Source of the DNA: Candidatus Bathyarchaeota archaeon
Lineage (GTDB): Archaea; Thermoproteota; Bathyarchaeia; 40CM-2-53-6; FEN-987
Reading direction: 5' to 3'
NCBI GenBank assembly: GCA_003152955.1
Contig: PMBQ01000311.1
Coordinates: 1-10,907, forward strand
Length of the DNA: 10,907 bases
Positions 1 through 5,167 of this stretch are shown in pieces; positions within the stretch are counted from its first letter, which is position 1; the number at the start of each line of letters is the position of its first letter. The notes below the pieces were generated by a model. That model did no database searches. It saw only the letters and a list, made by a program, of their open reading frames with translations, and was not told where the DNA came from. The position numbers and the translations under genes are program-made.

Positions 1-1104
1 ACCATCGTGAACTGCCCACCATAGGAACTTCGCGAGCGCTTGAGCCTTGTCTTTGGACATGTTGGGTAGCGCAGACATGTCTCTGTAGACGAGTATGTAG
101 GTGTAGGTGGCGATTGGATATGATTGGCTTCCAGCAGCGTTCACTATGTGCAATCTCAGATCATTGGGGCTTGGGTTACCGGTTGCGGCTGTTGCGGCGT
201 TCTTGATTGTGTCGAGCGTGGGAAGGATGAAGTTGCCTGCTGGATTCTTCACGGCTCCGATTCCGAGGTGCTGGCCCATGGCGTATATCACATCTACGTA
301 GCCGATAGCTGCGGGAGTTTGGAAAACGGTGCCAGCGACTCCGGCGTTACCTTTGGCTCCAACTCCACCGGCAGTTTTGTCTACTGGCCAAGTCGGTGAT
401 GTGCTGACTCCTACGATCGTCTTCCAATCAGAGTTGACAGCTGAAAGGTAGTCCGCGAAGGCGTATGTGGTTCCGCTTCCGTCTGATCTGTGAACCGCTG
501 TGATAGCTGTATCTGGTAGCTTTACGTTTGGATTTAGAGTTTGGATTTTGGCGTCATTCCACTTGGTGATCTGACCCATGTATATCCCTGCCAGAACGTC
601 GCCGGTGAAGTTTAGTGTGGTGCTGTTCGTGATGCCATATGTCTGTAGGTTATAGGTAATCGCCACGCCTCCTAGAGTCTCAGGCATCAGAACGAGCCCT
701 GTTGCATTCTGCATTTGAGCGTCAGATAGCGGCGCATCAGAAGCCCCGAAGTCGACTGTCTTCGCCGTGATCTGTTGGATTCCCCCACCGCTTCCGATTG
801 GGTTGTAGTTTATTGTGACCGCCGGGTTTAGCTTGTTGTACTCAACGGTCCACGTCTGTAACAATGGTGCCGGGAACGTCGCCCCCGCTCCGAGGATCGT
901 GACCGGAGGTTGTGTTGTTGTCATGCTCTGAGCCGGCTGTGTTGTCATGCTCTGCGTTCCTGTTATCATTTGATTTGTTGTCATGCTCTGTGCTGGAGTG
1001 CTTGTCATCATTTGATAGCCGACCGCACCTGCAATCACCGCTACGATGACGACGACTATGATCGCTATTGGTACGATGTTTCGCTTTGTTGGTTGTTTCG
1101 ACAT
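1..1104 (-). CDS. pstS: Phosphate ABC transporter substrate-binding protein PstS (C-terminus beyond window)
   Basis: This binds phosphate outside the membrane and delivers it to the Pst ABC permease. Reading leftward from the ATG at 1104-1102 gives 368 open codons that run off the window edge, so the last few tens of residues are missing relative to the usual family length. Residues 9-29 form a hydrophobic segment after a basic start, acting as signal or membrane anchor. No lipobox cysteine is seen, so a membrane anchor is likely. A Met/Gln/Thr-rich linker with three QSMTT repeats follows (about 33-67). Family signatures are GAGATFPAP (72-80), GSGGG (104-108), DFGASDAPL (118-126) and RSDGSGTT (206-213), which include the phosphate-contacting loops. 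It diverges from pstB; pstC and pstA would be expected downstream on this strand, outside the window. Confidence 0.95.
   Translation of the reverse strand, partial: MSKQPTKRNIVPIAIIVVVIVAVIAGAVGYQMMTSTPAQSMTTNQMITGTQSMTTQPAQSMTTTQPPVTILGAGATFPAPLLQTWTVEYNKLNPAVTINYNPIGSGGGIQQITAKTVDFGASDAPLSDAQMQNATGLVLMPETLGGVAITYNLQTYGITNSTTLNFTGDVLAGIYMGQITKWNDAKIQTLNPNVKLPDTAITAVHRSDGSGTTYAFADYLSAVNSDWKTIVGVSTSPTWPVDKTAGGVGAKGNAGVAGTVFQTPAAIGYVDVIYAMGQHLGIGAVKNPAGNFILPTLDTIKNAATAATGNPSPNDLRLHIVNAAGSQSYPIATYTYILVYRDMSALPNMSKDKAQALAKFLWWAVHDG
916..1016 (-). repeat. Short direct repeats encoding the PstS Met/Thr-rich linker
   Basis: A 15-base unit (plus-strand TGTTGTCATGCTCTG) occurs exactly at 916-930, 940-954 and 976-990, at spacings of 24 and 36 bases. 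A second 10-base unit, ATCATTTGAT, occurs at 965-974 and 1007-1016. On the coding strand these give the QSMTT and QM[IM]T repeats of the linker between the PstS membrane segment and its binding domain. All spacings are multiples of 12, which points to expansion of a four-codon unit and suggests the linker length may vary between strains. Confidence 0.85.
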
Positions 1105-1250
1105 ACGAATCAACGAGCGGTCATGTTGAGATGGGGATATTTAGTGAAATACCATGGGTGTTCCATACATTCACATGAATGCATGCTAATCATGTAACTT
1201 ACATTCAACTAAGCTCGCGATTCGAAGGTCTTAGGAAACGGTAACGCTGG
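1105..1250. promoter_or_regulatory. Divergent pstS/pstB control region with palindrome
   Basis: This is the only non-coding DNA between the two divergent phosphate genes, so it should carry both promoters. It holds the inverted repeat CATTCA-CA-TGAATG at 1168-1181, and ACATTCA at 1167-1173 recurs at 1201-1207. CATG occurs at 1190-1193, after the CATG at 1182-1185. For pstB the only AT-rich stretch is about 1187-1206, which would give a leader of 20-30 bases; no clear TATA box can be picked. The palindrome sits between the two putative promoters, where an operator would be expected. Which regulator binds is unknown; the AbrB-PhoU protein encoded at 2731-3849 is a candidate by location only. 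Confidence 0.5.
1137..1144 (-). promoter_or_regulatory. TATA-like box for pstS
   Basis: On the minus strand CTAAATAT lies 33-40 bases upstream of the pstS ATG. Archaeal transcription starts about 25 bases past the TATA centre, so the transcript would begin near 1112-1116 with a very short leader. This is a sequence-pattern call only. Confidence 0.5.
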
Positions 1251-2078
1251 ATGCTGACTCACAATTATCTAGCAGAAACTGTAGTCCAGACTACGGAAAA
1301 AGCCGAAGGCGTCGAGAGTTTGAATACAAAACTGACTGCGGAAAACTTGAGCGCCGGTTTTGGGAAGAAAAAGGTTTTGGATAGTGTTTCGATAGAGTTC
1401 AAAGAGAAGGCAGTCACTGCCATAATTGGACCTTCGGGATGTGGAAAATCCACACTCATTAGATGCCTTAACAGGATGCACGAAGTGACCACGAGCGCAT
1501 GGGTAACCGGACAAGTATTCCTTGAAAATCAGAACGTATACGATCCCGCCGTAGATCCCGTGAGCGTACGACGCAAAATCGGTATGGTGTTCCAGAAGCC
1601 AAACCCTTTTCCGACGATGTCCGTTTTTGACAATGTCGCCGCTGGCCTTCGACTAAACGGCGAAAGAGATCGTAAACTGATCGCTGGAAAGGTTGAGGCG
1701 AACCTCAGGAAGTCATTTCTCTGGGATGAAATTGGAGATCGGATCAACGAATCAGGAGCTAGCCTCTCAGGAGGACAACAACAGCGCCTCTGCATCGCAC
1801 GCGCCCTTGCCGTGGAGCCAGAAGTCGTTCTAATGGACGAACCATGCTCAGCTCTGGATCCAGTTGCCACAGCCAAAATTGAGCAGCTAATTATCAAGCT
1901 CAAGGAAACCTATACTGTCATTGTTGTGACTCATAACATGCAGCAAGCGGCTCGAATATCCGATTTGACAGGATTCTTGTACTTGGGCAAGTTGATTGAG
2001 TTCGGACCGACGCGACAGATCTTCGAGAATCCGCACAACGAGCTAACGGAACGATACATAAGTGGAAAATTCGGTTGA
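1251..2078 (+). CDS. pstB: Phosphate ABC transporter ATP-binding protein PstB
   Basis: This is the ATPase that powers phosphate import by PstC/PstA on the inner face of the membrane. All ABC motifs are present: Walker A GPSGCGKST (60-68), Q-loop in VFQKPNPFP (Q115), signature LSGGQQQR (172-179), Walker B VVLMDEP (192-198) and the H-loop in VTHNM (H228). The NPFPTMSVFDN stretch and the C-terminal ENPHNELTERYISGKFG are typical of PstB. At 275 residues it is slightly long because of about 24 extra N-terminal residues when started at the ATG at 1251; a TTG at 1320 would remove them. It heads a phosphate unit with phoU, whose start overlaps its end, and it diverges from pstS. No permease gene adjoins it. 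Confidence 0.95.
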   Translation: MLTHNYLAETVVQTTEKAEGVESLNTKLTAENLSAGFGKKKVLDSVSIEFKEKAVTAIIGPSGCGKSTLIRCLNRMHEVTTSAWVTGQVFLENQNVYDPAVDPVSVRRKIGMVFQKPNPFPTMSVFDNVAAGLRLNGERDRKLIAGKVEANLRKSFLWDEIGDRINESGASLSGGQQQRLCIARALAVEPEVVLMDEPCSALDPVATAKIEQLIIKLKETYTVIVVTHNMQQAARISDLTGFLYLGKLIEFGPTRQIFENPHNELTERYISGKFG

Positions 2079-2712
2079 AGCACATTTGCCTCGCTTAATG
2101 GATATGGGCCTTAGCCGGCTGCAGAATGCCGTAGTCGACATGGCCAATTTGGCTCAGCAGTCGGTCATGAAGGCCATAGAAGCCTACGCCAAAGGAGAAA
2201 GAATCACACAGGAAGCGTTCAAACGCTCCAATGAGCTCTCGTTGCTAGCTTCGGAGGTTGAGGAGCTTGCCGTTGAGCTCTTAGCAAGATATCAGCCGGT
2301 CGCTACCGACCTACGTTTCATTAAGTCCTGTCTTGAGATTGCATATGGTTTCTCGAGGTTCGGAAGATATGCCTACGATATCGCGCAAGTATTGGAGGTA
2401 TACGGCGACCTCTCAGAATGTGACAAGTCCGTTGTCCAAGACTTGAGCGGCACAGTAACCAGGATGATTCAAACGAGCATTCAATCGTTCAAAACAAGGG
2501 ATGAAAAACTGGCTCGGTCTTTGCGAAGCGATGACGATCATGTTGACAAGGCGTACCTGGACTACAATCGAGAACTGTCCAAGGCACCGTCGATTCCCAT
2601 CCGTTGCGCTGTGGCATCTCTACTTGTACTCAGATATCTTGAGAGAATTGCTGACCATGCCTGCTACATTGGCGATTCCGTGATATACATAACTACAGCC
2701 GCTAAGGTATAG
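2062..2712 (+). CDS. phoU: PhoU-family phosphate uptake regulator
   Basis: PhoU proteins are cytoplasmic helical bundles that restrain the Pst transporter and, in bacteria, phosphate signalling. This 216-residue protein has the family's paired three-helix repeats. The repeat-1 core is QPVATDLRF (78-86) and repeat 2 ends in LERIADHACYIGDSV (193-207), a canonical metal-binding ERxxDHA motif. The matching place in repeat 1 reads FSRFGRYAYDIA (97-108), lacking the usual Glu and Asp, so the first metal site looks lost. The longest start is GTG at 2062, overlapping pstB by 17 bases; TTG at 2086 and ATG at 2098 are alternatives, and homology would tolerate 2098. The overlap suggests co-translation with pstB. 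Confidence 0.9.
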   Translation: MENSVEAHLPRLMDMGLSRLQNAVVDMANLAQQSVMKAIEAYAKGERITQEAFKRSNELSLLASEVEELAVELLARYQPVATDLRFIKSCLEIAYGFSRFGRYAYDIAQVLEVYGDLSECDKSVVQDLSGTVTRMIQTSIQSFKTRDEKLARSLRSDDDHVDKAYLDYNRELSKAPSIPIRCAVASLLVLRYLERIADHACYIGDSVIYITTAAKV

Positions 2713-2760
2713 TAACTTTTCAACGTTAACATGAAATATTGCGAATCTATATTCTATACC
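2706..2760. promoter_or_regulatory. GGTATAG/CTATACC inverted repeat before the AbrB-PhoU gene
   Basis: GGTATAG at 2706-2712 overlaps the end of phoU, and its exact reverse complement CTATACC at 2754-2760 abuts the ATG at 2761. The arms are 41 bases apart. Between them lies TTCA-N9-TGAA (2719-2735). The arms could be operator half-sites or the base of an mRNA hairpin that affects the downstream start. A 7-base match over this distance could also be chance. Confidence 0.3.
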
Positions 2761-3849
2761 ATGAATCGGGTCGAGGAAAAGAAGGAAGATTTTGAAGACC
2801 GGTATGTTCGTCGAGTACAGCTGACCGGTCGCGGTTCGTATATTGTATCGATGCCGAAACGCTGGGTGGAAGAGGCGGGTCTCGCGAAAGGAGGGCGCAT
2901 ACAGTTCAGCAGGCAGGGCAACCATGGATTGCTGCTGGTACCATTCGAGCAGCTCAAGTATGATGATGAACAGCCCCGCTGCACGATATCTGTTGATTCA
3001 AATGAAGAGCCCGAATCTGTCACGCGCAGAATAATCTCGCTCTACGTGGTCGGCTTCTCGACAATAGAGATCGGCTCCAAATCAGGAAGTTTGACGTCAA
3101 CAATGCGGGAGGCGATCAGAGACGTGGCCAGGAACAAACTTGTTGGCACCGAACTGGTCACCGAATCATCACGGAGTGCGACTCTCCAAGTACTCTTAAC
3201 CTTCCCTCAACTCCTAGTGCCTGATGCTCTCAGGAGAATGAGCTCGATTGCAAATTCGATGCAGCAAGACGCACTGCAGGCGCTGGCAAGTTCAGACCAT
3301 GAACTGGCGAAGCAAGTGGTTAAGATCGATGACGAGATCGACAGATTCAGCTTGTATATCATCAGACAACTCAAGTGGGCAGTACAACATACACCTCTCC
3401 TCAATAGGATCGGTTTGACCGTGCCAGTAGAATGTCTCGGGTACAGGATTATTACAAAAAGTGTCGAACGTTCTGCAGATCATGCGGCAAGTATAGCGGA
3501 GAACTCATTGGGAATTCAGCGCAAATTGGATAATCCAATTCTAAAGGATACCTCTACTCTCAGCCAAATCTCGTCAAACATGATGGAAACCGCTTTGCGA
3601 GCTCTCTTCTCTGGTGACTATCGACTTGCAGAATCCGTACTCGCAAACAAAGAGAAGATAATTGACCTCGAATCCAAACTCGTGGAACGTCTGCTCAAGG
3701 AGAAGATGCCTGCGAGTGATCTGTCCACACTTCGCCTAATATCGGAGAGTCTGCTCAGAATAGGCGAATATGCGACCGACGTCGCAGAAGTTGTGCTAAA
3801 CTTGACCGTGCAGAAATCGATACAGCAATTCGTACGGGCGCCAACGTGA
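2731..3849 (+). CDS. AbrB-like DNA-binding domain fused to PhoU repeats (phosphate regulator)
   Basis: This is a predicted transcriptional regulator of phosphate genes, of the archaeal type in which a swapped-hairpin AbrB/SpoVT domain precedes PhoU domains. Residues 25-72 carry the AbrB-like part (VRRVQLTGRGSYIVSMPKRW, then GRIQF and GLLLVPF). After a linker domain, two PhoU three-helix units follow at about 165-262 and 275-360. The metal-motif equivalents are VERSADHAASIAE (245-257), near canonical, and LLRIGEYATDVAE (341-353), where the usual Glu is Leu and the Asp is Glu. The ATG at 2731 gives 372 residues. The ATG at 2761 gives 362 and also keeps all of the AbrB domain, so the start is open. 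It follows phoU by 18 bases and is probably co-transcribed. Regulation of pstS/pstB and of itself is inferred from domains and location. Confidence 0.85.
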   Translation: MKYCESIFYTMNRVEEKKEDFEDRYVRRVQLTGRGSYIVSMPKRWVEEAGLAKGGRIQFSRQGNHGLLLVPFEQLKYDDEQPRCTISVDSNEEPESVTRRIISLYVVGFSTIEIGSKSGSLTSTMREAIRDVARNKLVGTELVTESSRSATLQVLLTFPQLLVPDALRRMSSIANSMQQDALQALASSDHELAKQVVKIDDEIDRFSLYIIRQLKWAVQHTPLLNRIGLTVPVECLGYRIITKSVERSADHAASIAENSLGIQRKLDNPILKDTSTLSQISSNMMETALRALFSGDYRLAESVLANKEKIIDLESKLVERLLKEKMPASDLSTLRLISESLLRIGEYATDVAEVVLNLTVQKSIQQFVRAPT

Positions 3850-4062
3850 ACGTACACTTCGCCTAATTCGAGGCTTATCCACCAAGGTTTCCTAAAATCT
3901 GAAAACAACGGATCTGTGACGGCACGATGGGAGCCGGACTAGGTCCTTCCGGCGCTTACCTTCAGCGCAGTCGCATTCGCAATGATCATTGCCCTGATCC
4001 GAGGTAATCCATGGAAAGTCCGTCGTAGGAAACGGATGTACTAAGAAGACTTACTTGGTGTA
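3850..4062. other. Intergenic region rich in inverted repeats
   Basis: No gene is confidently seen in these 213 bases. They hold three neighbouring inverted repeats: GCCGGA/TCCGGC at 3933-3938 and 3948-3953 (9-base loop), GCGCT/AGCGC at 3952-3956 and 3964-3968 (7-base loop), and the perfect 14-base palindrome GCAATGATCATTGC at 3979-3992. GTTTCCTA at 3887-3894 and its reverse complement TAGGAAAC at 4026-4033 bracket all three. The phzF promoter should be here, but no convincing TATA box is visible. No T-rich terminator follows any hairpin. A structured RNA, a decayed gene or a remnant element are all possible. Confidence 0.45.
3943..4044 (+). pseudogene. Orphan open frame resembling the end of a membrane protein
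   Basis: A frame entered just after a TAG at 3940-3942 runs 33 codons to a TAA at 4042-4044. It reads a hydrophobic segment, PALTFSAVAFAMIIAL, followed by a basic tail (RGNPWKVRRRKRMY). This is the pattern of a last transmembrane helix with a positive cytoplasmic end. No ATG, GTG or TTG lies at its head; the first ATG is inside the helix at 3988. The adjacent frame upstream reads MGAGLGP, so a frameshifted remnant of a short membrane protein is possible. Chance is equally possible, because a perfect palindrome (3979-3992) forms part of the hydrophobic stretch. Confidence 0.2.
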
Positions 4063-4962
4063 GTGATGACCAGTATGTGGATGAAGATGGGTAGACTCGC
4101 ATTCAGCATCGTGGACGTTTTTGCAGAGGAGAAGTACGCTGGCAATCAGTTAGCGGTAGTGAGATATGGAAAAGATCTCACCGACGTTGAAATGCAGAAA
4201 ATAGCTAGAGAGACAAACTACTCCGAAACCACGTTCATAATCACCGACAAGAAGCGTGATGATGGTTATGACGTACGTATCTTCACCCCGAAGGAAGAGG
4301 TGCCATTCGCTGGTCACCCCACTCTGGGAACTGCGTACGTGATTCGAGAAGAGATCATCAGAAAACCCGTCGATAAAGTAATACTCAATCTGAAGGTCGG
4401 TCAAATCCCGGTAACCTTCGGCAGCGAGGAAATCCTCTGGATGCGGCAGAAAGAACCAACTTTTGGAAGAACGTTCGAATCCGATGAGATCTCACGAATA
4501 TTGAGCATCGAGACGGAGACAATTGATGATCGCTTTCCAATTGAAACCGTTTCCACCGGATTGCCTTTCATCATCGTTCCCTTGAGAAAACTCGAGACCG
4601 TGAAAAAGTGCAGCGTAGTGAAGGACCGATATTTCGATCTGATCAAGGATACAGAAGCAAAATCGATACTGGTCTTCAGTCCCGAGACGTACAATGCGGA
4701 AAACAACCTGAACGTCCGAGTCTTCGTTGACTATTTCGGAATTCCTGAAGATCCCGCAACGGGAAGTGCCAATGGATGCCTAGCAGCCTACTTGGTGAAA
4801 CATCACTACTTCGAGACGGAGCAATTGAACGTTCGCGTTGAACAGGGATATGAGGTCGGGAGACCCTCACTCCTCTACCTGAATGCGGATCTGAGAGGCG
4901 GCACGATAAATGTGTCTGTTGGAGGGAAGGTTATTCCGATAGTCAAAGGTGAGTTCCTCTAA
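4063..4962 (+). CDS. PhzF-family isomerase-like protein
   Basis: This is a member of the PhzF / diaminopimelate-epimerase fold family, which includes phenazine-biosynthesis isomerases and many proteins of unknown substrate. The hallmark residues are present: the catalytic-type Glu in NYSETTFI (E55), PFAGHPTLGTA (81-91) between the half-domains, and DPATGSANGCLAAYL (230-244) in the second half. Length is usual for the family (about 260-300). The longest start is GTG at 4063, but ATGs at 4066, 4075, 4081 and 4087 follow. The ATG at 4087 fits best, because MGRLAFSIVDVF is where such proteins normally begin. It stands alone, 213 bases after the phosphate genes and about 200 before hisG, and no phenazine genes are present. 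The substrate cannot be assigned. Confidence 0.9.
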   Translation: MMTSMWMKMGRLAFSIVDVFAEEKYAGNQLAVVRYGKDLTDVEMQKIARETNYSETTFIITDKKRDDGYDVRIFTPKEEVPFAGHPTLGTAYVIREEIIRKPVDKVILNLKVGQIPVTFGSEEILWMRQKEPTFGRTFESDEISRILSIETETIDDRFPIETVSTGLPFIIVPLRKLETVKKCSVVKDRYFDLIKDTEAKSILVFSPETYNAENNLNVRVFVDYFGIPEDPATGSANGCLAAYLVKHHYFETEQLNVRVEQGYEVGRPSLLYLNADLRGGTINVSVGGKVIPIVKGEFL

Positions 4963-5014
4963 TTTATCGAAAATAAGCCAACCCAAGAATCAACCAGACG
5001 AGCTCAGACAAGAA

Positions 5015-5024
5015 TCATCGATGA
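5015..5024. promoter_or_regulatory. Perfect 10-base palindrome upstream of the his promoter
   Basis: TCATCGATGA lies about 35 bases upstream of the his TATA box in otherwise non-coding DNA. That position would suit an activator or repressor site. A 10-base palindrome is common enough by chance that this is only suggestive. Confidence 0.2.
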
Positions 5025-5058
5025 ATTATTCGAGTTACAGTTTCTACCGCGTTGAATG

Positions 5059-5067
5059 TTTAAATAA
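5059..5067 (+). promoter_or_regulatory. TATA box of the histidine operon
   Basis: TTTAAATAA is the best match to an archaeal TATA box in the window and lies in the gap between phzF and the his genes. Transcription would start about 25 bases past its centre, near 5086-5091. That leaves about 12-16 bases before the ATG at 5102 and about 75 bases before the first HisG-homologous codon. No T-rich terminator for phzF is seen between 4963 and this box. Confidence 0.65.
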
Positions 5068-5101
5068 GTTAGTCCATGTGGTGGACAGATAAGTGGTTAA
5101 G

Positions 5102-5167
5102 ATGCGAGGGGACTACGATCATCAGAGCTGGTTTAGTTCATTTCTAGCTCCAGCTCAAAACGCCTGA
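5102..5167 (+). CDS. Possible 21-codon leader ORF in front of hisG
   Basis: ATG at 5102 opens a 21-residue frame beginning MRGDYDHQSW, the first ATG after the predicted transcription start. It ends at TGA 5165-5167, which overlaps the CTG at 5164-5166 from which HisG homology reads (sequence CTGA). It holds a single His codon (5120-5122), so it does not look like a bacterial His-rich attenuator peptide. A 7-base stem, GAGCTGG at 5125-5131 with CCAGCTC at 5150-5156 (18-base loop), lies within it. It may be a translated leader coupled to hisG. Alternatively it could be the true N-terminal end of hisG in a sequence that has lost one base, for example in the AAAA run at 5157-5160. Confidence 0.35.
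   Translation: MRGDYDHQSWFSSFLAPAQNA
5125..5156 (+). promoter_or_regulatory. Stem-loop in the his leader just before hisG
   Basis: GAGCTGG pairs exactly with CCAGCTC across an 18-base loop, and AGCTC at 5146-5150 offers a competing partner for GAGCT. The stem ends 7 bases before the CTG at 5164, so its folding could control access to the hisG start. Function is inferred from position. Confidence 0.35.

Larger units (their letters stand above)
4963..5101. other. Non-coding gap between phzF and the his operon
   Basis: These 139 bases carry no plausible gene. They hold the 10-base palindrome at 5015-5024 and the his TATA box at 5059-5067. No terminator-like hairpin with a T-run follows phzF. 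Confidence 0.6.

Noticed and set aside
910..1197. Plus-strand ORF rich in CCHAL repeats that looks like a Cys/His metal-binding protein
   Set aside because: It is the antisense of the repetitive pstS linker; the repeat arises from QSMTT codons and the opposite strand encodes a clear PstS.
1529..1903. 124-codon minus-strand ORF
   Set aside because: It is a shadow of pstB, covering the signature and Walker B region on the other strand.
3900..4000. tRNA gene suggested by several short GC-rich stems
   Set aside because: No T-loop GTTCRA-type sequence and no acceptor stem pairing can be found.
5102..5167. Classical histidine attenuator peptide
   Set aside because: There is only one His codon in the 21-codon ORF and no terminator hairpin with a T-run.
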